From Jiella avicenniae (lineage in GTDB: Bacteria; Pseudomonadota; Alphaproteobacteria; Rhizobiales; Rhizobiaceae), in NCBI RefSeq assembly GCF_021390325.1, contig NZ_JAJUWU010000013.1:1-64000 (forward strand): a DNA stretch of 64,000 nt. The letters run 5' to 3'. A model generated the notes under the pieces. The model ran no database searches. It saw nothing but the letters and a program-made list of their open reading frames with translations, and had not been told where the DNA came from. The first letter of the stretch is position 1, and every line of letters begins with the position of its first letter. A program made the translations under genes and the position numbers. Shown here in pieces: positions 40,408 through 49,569 of this stretch.

Positions 40408-41267
40408 GCCGCGTCGCCGGCCGTTCCGTCATCCCCGCCGCCGCGGGCTTCGGGGATCGCGTAGCCGGCGAAGGCCGGGATTTCCAGCGCCACCGGCATG
40501 CCATCCACGGTCAGCGCCTCGCCTCTGGCGGCAGCGCTCGCCAGCTTGTCGATCCGCACCAGCGCAAGGCCGGCGGCGTCTTCGATCGAGAGGATCTCGC
40601 CGACGCTTCTTTCGCCCGCCAGGATCTCGGCGTCGGCGGTCAGGGGCGCCTCGCCGACGACCAGCATCAGCCGGCGCCGCGCCGTGCCCCGATGCTGCAT
40701 GCGCGACACCACTTCCTGGCCGATGAAACACCCCTTCTTGAAGGAGAGGCCGCCGGAAAAATCCATCAGGACGTCGTGGGGAAACATCTCGGAGGGACCG
40801 TAGTCCGAGCCGAGCTCGGCGACGCCGTTCCGCATCCGCAGCGCCCGGTACTCTTCCGCCGGCGCCTCGGCGACGCCTTCGGGCGCCAGGCCGTAGATGC
40901 GGAAGACGCCGGTGTCCGGAAATCGGCGGTCGCCGAGGCCCTTTCCGTCCGCATCCTCGTCCCAGAGCGCGAAGACCGTCTCGTCACTCTCGGCGATGTC
41001 GACCTTGCGCCGCAGCCGATAGAGCGTCAGCCGCTTCTTCAGATCGGCCCGGATCTCCGCCGGCCCGTCGAGCCGCAGCCCGCCGTCGATCCGGCTGATC
41101 AGGAACTCGAACATCACCTTGCCCTGCGGCGTCAGCAGCGCCGCCGGGCTCGCCGCCCCGGCGGTGGCGGCGCCGACGTCGGCGGTGACGAGGCCTTGCA
41201 GAAAGTCCTCGGCGTCGGGGCCGGTCAGCATCAGGACGGCGCGGTCGGGGAGGGGGGTGAAGGGCAT
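40404..41267 (-). CDS. ygfZ: folate-binding Fe-S cluster assembly protein YgfZ
   Basis: A 287-residue GcvT-fold protein that helps repair or assemble Fe-S clusters in a tetrahydrofolate-dependent way (established for E. coli YgfZ and IBA57). The diagnostic K-G-C-[FY]-x-G-Q-E motif is present as KKGCFIGQEVVSRMQHRG. The N-terminus MPFTPLPDRAVLMLTGPDA and TPQGKVMFEFLI are typical. Start 41267 was chosen on the family N-terminus; the in-frame upstream extension overlaps the ankyrin gene's leader and is not conserved-looking. Confidence 0.93.
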   Translation of the reverse strand: MPFTPLPDRAVLMLTGPDAEDFLQGLVTADVGAATAGAASPAALLTPQGKVMFEFLISRIDGGLRLDGPAEIRADLKKRLTLYRLRRKVDIAESDETVFALWDEDADGKGLGDRRFPDTGVFRIYGLAPEGVAEAPAEEYRALRMRNGVAELGSDYGPSEMFPHDVLMDFSGGLSFKKGCFIGQEVVSRMQHRGTARRRLMLVVGEAPLTADAEILAGERSVGEILSIEDAAGLALVRIDKLASAAARGEALTVDGMPVALEIPAFAGYAIPEARGGGDDGTAGDAA

Positions 41268-41439
41268 GTCGTCCAGCTCGTCTTGATCTTCGAGGGGCGG
41301 GGGCTGGTCCGTGGGCCGAGCGTCTTTAGGTTCCGCAATAGGTAAACCCCGGCCAGCCGCCCGACAAGGCGACGGACGGCGAATCGCAGCCGCATCTGCC
41401 TTCGCCTGCGGGCCGAAGACCATCGATGGAGCATCCCGC

Positions 41440-41958
41440 ATGAATGACCTCACCCCGGAGGAATACGCCGCCTTCCAGGATCTGGCGACCCGCGTGTTCA
41501 ATTCGGCGCGGGGCGGCGACGTCGAGGGGCTGGGGGCGTTTCTCGATGCGGGGATGCCGGTGAATCTCACCAACGAGAAGGGCGACAGCCTGTTGATGCT
41601 GGCGAGCTATCACGGGCATCTGGAGGCGACGCGGCTGCTTCTGGAGCGCGGCGCCGATCCGGAGCGGCGCAACGATCGCGGCCAGGCGCCGCTCGCCGGG
41701 GCCGCCTTCAAGGGCGAGATGGAAATCGCCCGTCTGCTGCTCGATCATGGGGCGGCCGTCGACGGGGCCGGCGAGGACGGGCGAACGGCGCTGATGATCG
41801 CGGCGATGTTCGATCGGGTGGAGATGATCGACCTTCTCGTCGGGCGAGGGGCCGATCTCGGGGCGACGGCAGCCGACGGAGGCACGCCCCGGGGTGCCGC
41901 CGAGACGATGGGGGCGAAGAAGGCGGCGGAGCGGTTGGCGGCGCTGAACGAGGCTTGA
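41440..41958 (+). CDS. ankyrin-repeat protein
   Basis: A 172-residue protein composed almost entirely of ankyrin repeats: about four units, with the clearest at KGDSLLMLASYHGHLEATRL, DRGQAPLAGAAFKGEMEIAR and DGRTALMIAAMFDRVEMIDL. GGAGC precedes ATG 41440. There is no signal peptide. Ankyrin proteins of this size in alphaproteobacteria are cytoplasmic interaction modules, and the partner here is unknown. It is divergent from ygfZ across 172 bases. Confidence 0.88.
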   Translation: MNDLTPEEYAAFQDLATRVFNSARGGDVEGLGAFLDAGMPVNLTNEKGDSLLMLASYHGHLEATRLLLERGADPERRNDRGQAPLAGAAFKGEMEIARLLLDHGAAVDGAGEDGRTALMIAAMFDRVEMIDLLVGRGADLGATAADGGTPRGAAETMGAKKAAERLAALNEA

Positions 41959-42476
41959 GGAGGCAGGCCGCGCGACGAGCCGACGTTCGCCGGCGCCTAT
42001 CCCAGGGGCCGCGCGTCATCGAAGAGGCCGCGCATCTGCGAGGGGCCCCGCGCATCGAGCTTTGCCCGAAACTCCGCGTGGCCGCCGACAAAATTGCGGG
42101 CCCGGCCCTCGATGCGGCGTCATCCTCGGCCTCGTGCCGAGGATCTACTGCGGGGTGATCATCGGACCGTCCGTTGACGAAAGGTGTGCCTGCGAGGCTT
42201 CTGGTGCGGAGGTGACGGTAGATCCTCGGCACGAGGCCGAGGATGACGCCGTTGCGATGGATTCGCCGGGACGTCATCGCCGATGCGGGTGGGGTGTCGC
42301 CGCAGCCCTTCGACAGAGGGTGATCGGTCGGTGCGCCAAAGTCGTCCCGTCGTCTCTCCACGGGATGTCCGGTCGGGAGGAGTCCATGGCCAATGGCGCC
42401 CGGCGACTTCCCTGACCTCGGAAGGATCAGGCGAGGGCGCGAGACGCGCCCGACCGGCCGAAGGCGATGCGGCGCG
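41959..42476. other. intergenic region with palindromic element
   Basis: A 518-base gap between the convergent ankyrin and cupin genes. It contains copy 2 of the dispersed element (42117-42249). The remaining sequence is GC-rich, with no coding frame that I would accept. Confidence 0.6.
42117..42249. repeat. dispersed palindromic element, copy 2
   Basis: A 133-base element with perfect 32-base terminal inverted repeats (42117-42148 and 42218-42249). It is inverted relative to copies 1 and 3; the interior TGATCATCGGACCGTCCG matches the reverse complement of their interiors. The hairpin core here is CCTCGGCCTCGTGCCGAGG, which differs from copy 1 by paired changes that keep the stem intact. Confidence 0.87.
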
Positions 42477-42929
42477 CTACTCTGCGGCCTCGACCGTCGG
42501 CGGGGGCGTTGCCGGAACCAGCGCCTCGAGATCGGGCCGCAGCACCACGCTTTCCTGTTCGTTCGGATCGGTGCGGGCGATCACGGCGACGCAGGGCTCC
42601 GGGCCGGAATTGTAGGGAAGGTGCGGGACGCCGGCGGGGATGTAGAAGAGATCGCCCGCCGCGACCGTCGCGTGATGTTGCAGCCGGTCGCCGTACCAGG
42701 TGCCGGAAACGCCGCTGACGACGTAGATCGCCGTTTCGTGGTTCTCGTGCAGATGCGCCTTCGCCCGGCCGCCGGGCGGAATCGTCAGAAGGTGCATGCA
42801 GATGCCGGTCGAGCCGACGGTTTCCTTGGCGATGCCGGCGACATAGCTGAAACCCTGCTTGCCGTCATAGGTCGAAGCGGGCCTTATGAGCCGGCATTCA
42901 GCGTCGGAAGGAATCGAGGATGCATCCAT
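42477..42929 (-). CDS. cupin-domain protein
   Basis: A 150-residue single-cupin protein. Start 42929 has GGGAG eight bases upstream; an ATG 15 bases earlier is possible. The cupin motif 1 reads AKAHLHENHETAIYVVSG (two His and a Glu as metal ligands), and motif 2 is LFYIPAGVPHLPYN. Such proteins may be isomerases, dioxygenases or regulators, and the sequence does not decide. Its start codon lies inside the coding region of the divergent ATPase gene (10-base overlap), so their promoters must overlap the opposing genes. Confidence 0.85.
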   Translation of the reverse strand: MDASSIPSDAECRLIRPASTYDGKQGFSYVAGIAKETVGSTGICMHLLTIPPGGRAKAHLHENHETAIYVVSGVSGTWYGDRLQHHATVAAGDLFYIPAGVPHLPYNSGPEPCVAVIARTDPNEQESVVLRPDLEALVPATPPPTVEAAE

Positions 42930-43786
42930 CGGAAGGTCTCCCATCGTCGTCCGGGCAGGGCGCACCCACCCAGACGGCGAAGGATAGCGCGAATCCGGCC
43001 GCAAGAGGAGGGGCGCCGGTGATCGCGGCGAAGGGGCTCGACCTCGTCTTCGCCACGGCCGATGCGCCGGTCCACGCGCTGAAAGACATCGACCTCGACA
43101 TCTTCCGCGGCGAATTCGTCTCGCTGATCGGGCCGTCCGGCTGCGGCAAGTCCACGCTTCTCAGGGTGATCGCCGATCTCGAACGGCCGACCGGCGGCTC
43201 GATCTCGGTCAACGGCCTGAGCCCGGACGAGGCGCGCCGCCAGCGTGCATACGGCTACGTATTCCAGGCCGCCGCGCTCTATCCCTGGCGCACCATCGAG
43301 AAGAACATCGCGCTCCCCCTCGAAATCATGGGGATCGAGCGGGCCGAGCAGCGACGGCGGATCGACGAGGGGCTGGATCTCGTCGGGCTGGCGGGCTTCG
43401 GCAGAAAATATCCCTGGCAGCTTTCGGGCGGCATGCAACAGCGGGCCTCGATCGCGCGGGCGCTGTCCTTCGATCCCGATCTTCTCCTGATGGACGAGCC
43501 CTTCGGCGCGCTCGACGAGATCGTCCGCGACCATCTCAACGAGGAGCTTTTGAAGCTCTGGGCGAAGACGGACAAGACCATCGTCTTCGTCACCCACTCG
43601 ATCCCCGAGGCGGTGTTCCTGTCGACCCGCATCGTGGTGATGAGCCCGCGGCCCGGCCGCATCCACGAAATCATCGACTGCGACCTCGGCGCCGACCGGC
43701 CGCTCGACATCCGGGATACGCCGGAGTTCCTGGCAATCGCGCACCGGGTGCGCGAAGGACTGCGGGCGGGGCACGGGTATGATTGA
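42920..43786 (+). CDS. orphan ABC ATPase, TauB/SsuB/ThiZ type
   Basis: A 288-residue single ATPase. Walker A SLIGPSGCGKST, the Q-loop in YVFQAAALYPWRTIEKN, signature QLSGGMQQRASIARAL, Walker B LLLMDEPFGALD and switch His in TIVFVTHSIPEA are all intact. The sequence belongs to the nitrate/sulfonate/taurine/THI5 group that pairs with permeases such as those at 12592-14582. No permease or binding protein is adjacent. A leader of ~35 polar residues precedes the domain; GGAAGGA supports ATG 42920. Pairing with the distant importer is inference. Confidence 0.92.
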   Translation: MHPSEGLPSSSGQGAPTQTAKDSANPAARGGAPVIAAKGLDLVFATADAPVHALKDIDLDIFRGEFVSLIGPSGCGKSTLLRVIADLERPTGGSISVNGLSPDEARRQRAYGYVFQAAALYPWRTIEKNIALPLEIMGIERAEQRRRIDEGLDLVGLAGFGRKYPWQLSGGMQQRASIARALSFDPDLLLMDEPFGALDEIVRDHLNEELLKLWAKTDKTIVFVTHSIPEAVFLSTRIVVMSPRPGRIHEIIDCDLGADRPLDIRDTPEFLAIAHRVREGLRAGHGYD

Positions 43787-43879
43787 GGGGGTGATTGACC
43801 GCTGCCCGATTGCGGTCGCGGCGGAGACGTCCGATGTCGTCATGGTCCGAACGGATTCATGCCGCGGACCCGGTATGCT

Positions 43880-44012
43880 GCGTCATCCTCGGGCTTGTTC
43901 CGAGGATCTGCCGCCACTGCCACTCCCAAATCCTGGCAGAACGCCCTTCCGCTACCGAACGGTTCGATGATCGACCCACAGTAGATCCTCGGGACAAGCC
44001 CGAGGATGACGC
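43880..44012. repeat. dispersed palindromic element, copy 3
   Basis: A 133-base element with terminal inverted repeats at 43880-43911 and 43981-44012, same orientation as copy 1. The hairpin core is CCTCGGGCTTGTTCCGAGG in the left arm and the perfect form in the right arm. It fills most of the 297-base gap between the ATPase and hslU genes, which are convergent. Confidence 0.87.
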
Positions 44013-44083
44013 CGCGCGGGGGAAAGGCCCACCGAAAGGCTGATCGTTCAAACGCCTGAGCGTCCTCGACGCCCCTCACCCCC

Positions 44084-45397
44084 TTACAGAATATACCGCG
44101 ACAGGTCGACGTTTCCGGCGATGCTGTCGAGCGCCTTGTGGACGTAGGCGGCGTCGACCGTGTAGCGCTCGCCGGTCTTGTCCGGCGCCTCGAAGGAGAT
44201 GTCGTCGAGGACGCGCTCCATCACCGTCTGCAGGCGCCGTGCGCCGATGTTCTCGACCGAGCCGTTGAGCGAGACGGCGGTATCGGCGATGGCGTCGATG
44301 GCGTCGTCGGTGATTTCGAGGTCGACGTTTTCGGTCTTCATCAGCGCGACGTACTGCTTGATCAGCGAGGCCTCGGTTTCCGTCAGGATGCGGCGGAAGT
44401 CGTCGCGGGTCAGCGCGCGAAGCTCGACGCGGATCGGCAGGCGGCCCTGCAGCTCGGGCAGAAGATCCGAGGGCTTGGAGACGTGGAAGGCGCCCGACGC
44501 GATGAACAGGATGTGATCGGTCTTCACCGGCCCGTGCTTGGTCGCGACCGTCGTCCCCTCGACCAGCGGCAGCAGATCGCGCTGGACGCCCTCGCGGCTG
44601 ACGCCGGCACCGCCGCCGCCCTGGCTGTGGTTGTTGGCGACCTTGTCGATCTCGTCGAGGAAGACGATGCCGTTGTTCTCGACGGCGGAGACCGCCTCAC
44701 GCGCCAGCTGCTCCTCGTCGAGAAGCTTGTCGGATTCCTCGTCGATGAGAAGGTCGTAGCTGTCGCGGACGCTGGTGCGGCGCTGCTTGGTGCGCCGGCC
44801 GCCCATCTTGCCGAGCATGTCGGAAAGGTTGAGGACGCCGATGTTGGCGCCCGGCATGCCGGGGATCTCCATGCCGCCGAGCGGATTGCCGGTGTCGGCG
44901 ACCTCGATGTCGATCTCCTTGTCGTCGAGTTCCCCGGCCCGCAGCCGCTTGCGGAAGGTGTCGCGGGTCGCGGGCGAGGCGGTCTTGCCGACGAGCGCGT
45001 CGAGCACCCGGTCCTCGGCGCCCTGATGCGCCTTCGCCTTCACCTCTTCGCGCTTCTTCTCGCGGACGAGACCGATGCCGATCTCGACGAGATCGCGGAT
45101 GATCTGCTCGACGTCGCGGCCGACATAGCCGACCTCGGTGAATTTCGTCGCCTCGACCTTGATGAAGGGGGCGCCGGCGAGCCTGGCGAGGCGGCGCGAG
45201 ATCTCGGTCTTGCCGACGCCGGTCGGCCCGATCATCAGGATGTTCTTGGGCATCACTTCCTCGCGGAGGCTCCCCTCCAGCTGCTGCCGGCGCCAGCGAT
45301 TGCGCAACGCCACGGCGACGGCGCGCTTGGCGTCGTTCTGGCCGATGATGTGGCGATCGAGCTCGGAGACGATTTCGCGGGGCGAGAAGTCGGTCAT
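44084..45397 (-). CDS. hslU: ATP-dependent protease ATPase subunit HslU
   Basis: AAA+ unfoldase of the HslUV (ClpYQ) protease, 437 residues. Start 45397 gives [20 protein letters not shown]. Walker A is [17 protein letters not shown], the pore loop [11 protein letters not shown], Walker [13 protein letters not shown], followed by the I-domain and C-terminal helix ending in SRYIL, the tail that docks into HslV. All core motifs are intact. The peptidase gene hslV, normally just upstream, is not found in the 586 bases before the next gene. The 5' leader has no clear heat-shock promoter that I can defend. Confidence 0.97.
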   Translation of the reverse strand: MTDFSPREIVSELDRHIIGQNDAKRAVAVALRNRWRRQQLEGSLREEVMPKNILMIGPTGVGKTEISRRLARLAGAPFIKVEATKFTEVGYVGRDVEQIIRDLVEIGIGLVREKKREEVKAKAHQGAEDRVLDALVGKTASPATRDTFRKRLRAGELDDKEIDIEVADTGNPLGGMEIPGMPGANIGVLNLSDMLGKMGGRRTKQRRTSVRDSYDLLIDEESDKLLDEEQLAREAVSAVENNGIVFLDEIDKVANNHSQGGGGAGVSREGVQRDLLPLVEGTTVATKHGPVKTDHILFIASGAFHVSKPSDLLPELQGRLPIRVELRALTRDDFRRILTETEASLIKQYVALMKTENVDLEITDDAIDAIADTAVSLNGSVENIGARRLQTVMERVLDDISFEAPDKTGERYTVDAAYVHKALDSIAGNVDLSRYIL

Positions 45398-45983
45398 CAG
45401 TGTCACTTCTATCTGCGGCGGGGGAAATCCCGCCCGAGGGTCCAATCCCTTCGCCGCTCGCGCGGTCGGCCGTTGCGCCGTTCTGGATGCCGGCGAAGGG
45501 GAGCGTCAGTCTGTCACACCAGGAGTCGGGATCGCGACGGCCGGCCCATCCCTCCCACGCCCGGCGCGTTCGTGAGGTGTCTACGCGCCACCGCCGCATT
45601 CCCGTTGCGCCGCGGTTTTTCGCGCAGGCGGGGTCGTGGCGATCCCGTCCTTCGTGTACGCCCGTCTAGATGGGATCGCAGATCGCGCCGTGCCAGCCTC
45701 TGCGTCGGCATGATGGCGAAGCCGACGTTGCGGGGCCTTCAAATCCCGGCGGAAATGCAGTCAAACTGAGGCGGCGATTCGTCGGACTCCAGGCCAGGTC
45801 TCCGGCAGTCGGCGACATTCGATGAAGGGGGCGAAGCGGCATCGTCCCCAGCCGGCGCGGCGATCGGGAATGGCGAGTGACCTTCCCGAAACCGGCGGGC
45901 CGGCCGCGAGGGGTATGATCGACGATGACGTTCTCCGATCGGTGTTCGAATGACCATCCTCGCGAGGCAGGCGAGGGGGAGAC
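45398..45983. other. intergenic region upstream of hslU; no hslV
   Basis: A 586-base gap between divergent hslU and the luxR-type gene. None of the six frames gives an HslV peptidase (expected N-terminal Thr and a ~180-residue product) or the acetyltransferase sometimes found here. Promoters for both genes are expected. The ribosome-binding site GAGGGGG at 45973-45979 belongs to the luxR-type gene. Confidence 0.6.
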
Positions 45984-46700
45984 GTGAGCGTGGCCGGAGC
46001 CGAGGACGTGATCGCCCGGATCGACGAGCCATGGCAGGAAGAGCATCTCGCACAGGCCCTCGACGAGGTGGCGCGGCGGCACGGCTTCACCCATGCCGCC
46101 TCGTTCTCCCTGCCTTCGACCGACGACGAGGGCCTCGTCACCCGGATCGTCCACGCCAATTGGTCGCCGGCCTTCGCCAAGGGCTACGACGCGAACGGTC
46201 TCAACAAGTTCAAAATCGTTCTCGGCACCCTGCGAACCGATCCGATGCCTTTCGTCTGGGACATCGAGACGCTCTATGGCGCCGACGAGCCGGATCCGAG
46301 CCCGGCCGCGCGCTTCCTGCTCGGCGAGGGCTATCTGGCCGGCGTCCTCCTGCCGGTCCACGCCATGACCTCCTTCAGCGGCGCGCTGTCGCTCGCCGGA
46401 CGCGATCCCGACCTGTCGGCGCAGAGCGTCCGCGAGCTGCACCGTTTCGCCTTCGTCTATTTCTCGATGCTGGCGGCGGTGCGCTTCGAGGAGAACCAGC
46501 GGAACAATCCGCTGTCGGTGCGCGAGCGCGACTGCCTGAAGCTCGCGATGCTCGGCAAGACGTCGAGCGAGATCGGCATCATCCTGTCCCTGTCGGAATA
46601 CACCGTGTCGCAATATCTGACCGCCGCCCAGCGCAAGATGAACGCCGCCAACCGCACCCACGCCGTCGCCATGGCCGCCCAGCTCGGCTATCTGTCGTGA
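45984..46700 (+). CDS. LuxR-family regulator with autoinducer-binding domain
   Basis: A 238-residue regulator using GTG 45984, with GAGGGGGAG upstream. Residues ~15-165 match the Autoind_bind domain (HGFTHAASFSLPSTD, VHANWSPAFAKGYDA, then PVHAMTSFSGALSLAGRD). The C-terminal LuxR helix-turn-helix is LSVRERDCLKLAMLGKTSSE and LSLSEYTVSQYLTAAQRKM. No luxI-type synthase is in the window, so it is a solo that may sense external or endogenous acyl-homoserine lactones or other ligands. Target genes cannot be inferred. Confidence 0.9.
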   Translation: MSVAGAEDVIARIDEPWQEEHLAQALDEVARRHGFTHAASFSLPSTDDEGLVTRIVHANWSPAFAKGYDANGLNKFKIVLGTLRTDPMPFVWDIETLYGADEPDPSPAARFLLGEGYLAGVLLPVHAMTSFSGALSLAGRDPDLSAQSVRELHRFAFVYFSMLAAVRFEENQRNNPLSVRERDCLKLAMLGKTSSEIGIILSLSEYTVSQYLTAAQRKMNAANRTHAVAMAAQLGYLS

Positions 46701-46736
46701 GCCCGTCGGGACGCGGCTGACGTTCGCGTCACGTGC

Positions 46737-46766
46737 CGCCGGCCCTTCGCCATCGAAGGGCCGGCG
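46737..46766. terminator. bidirectional hairpin between luxR-type and cfa genes
   Basis: A perfect 13-pair stem (CGCCGGCCCTTCG with CGAAGGGCCGGCG) and CCAT loop centred between two convergent genes. There is no T-run on either side, so it may act as a transcriptional pause, a 3' stabiliser or a weak terminator for both. Confidence 0.6.
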
Positions 46767-46800
46767 TCGCCACGCCGGTGACCCGGCGAACCCGCGCGGC

Positions 46801-48075
46801 TCAATCGTAGAGATCGCGCCGCGTCGGCGGCAGGCCGCTCGGGCCCTTGGAGCGCTTCGAGGCGAGCGTCTGGTAGATCAACAGGCCGCCGCGTTGAAAG
46901 CCGAGGGAGACGCCGGCGAGATAGAGCAGCCAGAGCCGGGCCTTGTCCTCGCCGGCGATCGCCGAAGCCTCGTCCATGCGCGCCAGCAGACGGTCGTGCC
47001 AGAGCCGGCAGGTGCGGGCATAATGCTCCCGCCAGTTCTCGACGTCGTGGACCTCGAATCGGTGCTTTTCCAGGAACTGCGCCGTATGGCCGACATGGTC
47101 GAGCTCGGCGCCGGGAAAGATGTAGCGGATGATCGCCGCATATTCCTTGGTGCCCTTGCGAAACTTGGCGTCCGTCTCCTTGGCCGGCCGGGTGATGGCG
47201 TGGTGGAGATAGAGACCGTTCGGCCGCAGCAGCTTGCGGACGGCGGAAAAATAGGCGTCGTGCCTGTCCCAGCCGACATGCTCGAACATGCCGATCGAAG
47301 CCACCTTGTCGAACTGGCCGGTCAGCTCCTCGAAGGGCTTGAGCTCGACGGTCACCTTGTCCGACAGGCCCTTGGCGGCGATACGCTCCTTCGCCAGATC
47401 GAACTGCGCCTGGCTGAGCGTCACGCCGTGGCCGGAGACGCCGTAGTTCTCCGCTGCATGGATCAGAAGCGCGCCCCAGCCGCAACCGATGTCGAGGAAG
47501 CGCTCGCCCGGCTCGAGGCGCAGCTTGCGGCAGATCATGTCCAGCTTGTCGAACTGCGCCTTGTCGACATCGTCGTGCCAGCCGTCGAAATAGCCGCAGG
47601 AATAGAGCATGCGGCTGTCGAGGAAGAGCCGGTAGAAGTCGTTCGAGACGTCGTAGTGGAACTGGATCGCCGCCTTGGAGGAGCCGCTGGCCGAGGCATC
47701 CTCGCCGGAAGCGGGGCCCTTGGTCTTCGTCCGGCGCGACAGGCCGTAGAGCGCCGGCAGGCTGGCTGCGATCTTCAGCTTGTCGATCCGCTTCAGCGCC
47801 GCCTTGGTGCGGATGTCGGGCCGGGCGCTCGCGAGATCGAAGATCGTCCCATGCTCGACGTCGATCGCCTTCGACATCCACAGGCCGACGGCGGTGGCGA
47901 TGTTCGGGCTGACGGCGAGCCGGGCGATGGCGGCCGGATCGTTGAGGGCGAGCACCGGGCCGTCCGTCGTCGGGCCGAGCCATTCCCCGTTCCACAGCCG
48001 GATGGCGATCTTCGGTTCGAGCGCGGCGACCACGTGGCGCACGAGATCCGCCAGCTTTTCCTCGGCGTTGGCCAT
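46801..48075 (-). CDS. cfa: cyclopropane-fatty-acyl-phospholipid synthase
   Basis: A 424-residue SAM-dependent methyltransferase that adds a methylene bridge to unsaturated membrane lipids, often in stationary phase or acid stress. Start 48075 has GGAG seven bases upstream. The SAM-binding loop is FLDIGCGWGALLIHAAENYG. Flanking family blocks are IQFHYDVSNDFYRLFLD, LYSCGYF, SIGMFEHVG and ITRPAKETDAKF, where family members coordinate bicarbonate. The N-terminal lipid-binding domain (residues 1-110) is present. The protein looks complete. Confidence 0.95.
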   Translation of the reverse strand: MANAEEKLADLVRHVVAALEPKIAIRLWNGEWLGPTTDGPVLALNDPAAIARLAVSPNIATAVGLWMSKAIDVEHGTIFDLASARPDIRTKAALKRIDKLKIAASLPALYGLSRRTKTKGPASGEDASASGSSKAAIQFHYDVSNDFYRLFLDSRMLYSCGYFDGWHDDVDKAQFDKLDMICRKLRLEPGERFLDIGCGWGALLIHAAENYGVSGHGVTLSQAQFDLAKERIAAKGLSDKVTVELKPFEELTGQFDKVASIGMFEHVGWDRHDAYFSAVRKLLRPNGLYLHHAITRPAKETDAKFRKGTKEYAAIIRYIFPGAELDHVGHTAQFLEKHRFEVHDVENWREHYARTCRLWHDRLLARMDEASAIAGEDKARLWLLYLAGVSLGFQRGGLLIYQTLASKRSKGPSGLPPTRRDLYD

Positions 48076-48287
48076 CCGATCACTCCGACTTTCCATGAAA
48101 ATGCGCGGTTGCGCGGTGGCTTAGCCCGCCCGCGGCGACGGCGCAATTGCGGGGCGCTCCTCCTGCCGGCCCCGAGCGCTGCCCCGATGAAATTTCGGCA
48201 ATGGTCCTGGAGGGAACGGCGCGGCCTCTATGTTGCATTGCACAATCGCCGCGAAGTCGCGGCACCCGAAAACGAAAGGATGCCGCC

Positions 48288-48857
48288 ATGCGCCTGCCCC
48301 TGATCGCGCCTGCCGATCTCACCGCCGAACAGAAGCCGCTCTACGACGACATGAAGGCCGGCATCTCCAGCAATTTCAACGCTTTCGAGGCCGTGCGCGA
48401 GGATGGCGCGCTGATGGGGCCGTGGAACCCGTGGCTGCACGAGCCGAAGATCGGCGGCGCCATCTGGGAGCTGACCAAGGCGATGTCGATGGAGGCGACC
48501 CTGCCCGACAACGCCCGGCAGATCGCCATTCTCGTCACCGGCGCGCATTTCAACGCCGCCTACGAGATCTATGCCCATGTCGCCGTCGCCGAGAAGGAAG
48601 GGATGACCGAGGAGCGGCTGTCGACGCTCGTAGCCGGCGTCAAGCCGACGGGGCTCGAAGGCGCCGAGGAGGTCGCCTACGACGTCGCCTTCGCGCTGCT
48701 CAACGGCGGCGGCATCCTGCCGCGTCCGACCTACGATCTGGCGGTGAAGACCTTCGGCCAGCATGGCGCCAACGAGCTGATCTATCTCGTCGGCCTCTAC
48801 AGCCTCGTGTCGGTGACGCTGAACGGCTTCAACGTGCCGGTTCCCGAGAAGGAATGA
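48288..48857 (+). CDS. carboxymuconolactone-decarboxylase-family protein
   Basis: A 189-residue helical protein of the AhpD/CMD-like superfamily. GAAAGGA precedes ATG 48288. Segments LPDNARQIAILVTGAHFNAA followed by YEIYAHVAVAEKEGMT match the CMD core. The AhpD-type redox pair CxxC is absent, so it is unlikely to be a peroxidase partner and is closer to the gamma-carboxymuconolactone decarboxylase-like group. No aromatic-degradation gene is nearby. Substrate unknown. Confidence 0.85.
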   Translation: MRLPLIAPADLTAEQKPLYDDMKAGISSNFNAFEAVREDGALMGPWNPWLHEPKIGGAIWELTKAMSMEATLPDNARQIAILVTGAHFNAAYEIYAHVAVAEKEGMTEERLSTLVAGVKPTGLEGAEEVAYDVAFALLNGGGILPRPTYDLAVKTFGQHGANELIYLVGLYSLVSVTLNGFNVPVPEKE

Positions 48858-48868
48858 GCCGGCGCGGC

Positions 48869-49384
48869 TCAGCGGCCGGCGAGCGCCACGGCGGAGGGAT
48901 CCTCGCCTCGCAGGGCGCCGCTGCGCAGCTCGCCGTCGGCGCACCAGTTCCGGCGCTTGCCGCCCTTGTAGGGCGCGACGAGTCCTTCCTTGAGGAGCGT
49001 CCGGGCGAGGTCGTCGTTGCCCTTGGCGGAGAGCCTGGCGAGGACGCGGCCGAAATACTTGTCGCCGGAAATGTCGCTGAGCCGGACTTCGCCCGAGCCG
49101 ACGAGTTCCTGCAGTCGCGCCGTCGCGCGGGCCGCGGCGGCCTTTTCGGCCGCGCATTTGCCGCGCTTTTCCGGCGCGTCGATGCCGCGCAGCCTGACGG
49201 CGACGTAAACGCTCTGCATCGGCCAGACGAAGGCCTCGACCTCGACCGTGTCGCCGTCGCGCACCTTGACGACGTTGGCGGCGACGGGCCCGGCGATCTC
49301 GCGCGGATAGACAGCCTCGCCCGCCAGCCCGGGGCTGGCGGCGGTGGCACATCCTATGAGGGCAAGGCACGCGATTGCGCGCAT
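48869..49384 (-). CDS. secreted thermonuclease-family (SNase) protein
   Basis: A 171-residue protein with signal peptide MRAIACLALIGCATAASPGL and a staphylococcal-nuclease fold. The motif VVKVRDGDTVEVEAFVW holds the calcium-binding Asp, and VRLRGIDAPEKRGKCA holds the catalytic Arg/Glu region. The final active-site Arg in KYFGRVLARLSAKG is also present. The C-terminus is short and polar. It is probably a periplasmic nuclease or binding protein. It converges on the CMD gene with an 11-base gap. Confidence 0.88.
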   Translation of the reverse strand: MRAIACLALIGCATAASPGLAGEAVYPREIAGPVAANVVKVRDGDTVEVEAFVWPMQSVYVAVRLRGIDAPEKRGKCAAEKAAAARATARLQELVGSGEVRLSDISGDKYFGRVLARLSAKGNDDLARTLLKEGLVAPYKGGKRRNWCADGELRSGALRGEDPSAVALAGR

Positions 49385-49569
49385 TGGAAACGGTGCTCCG
49401 TCTGAGAACAATTTCCTATGTACGCGGCAGAAGGCGATTCGGCAAGGCAAGGTCGATTCACGGAGGCGAGAGCGGACAGATCAAGACGCGGATTCCACGA
49501 AGTCCGCGACTCGGTGAAGTTATAGGATGTTCAACCTACAATCATCGCGGGAATTTGGCTCACCCCATT

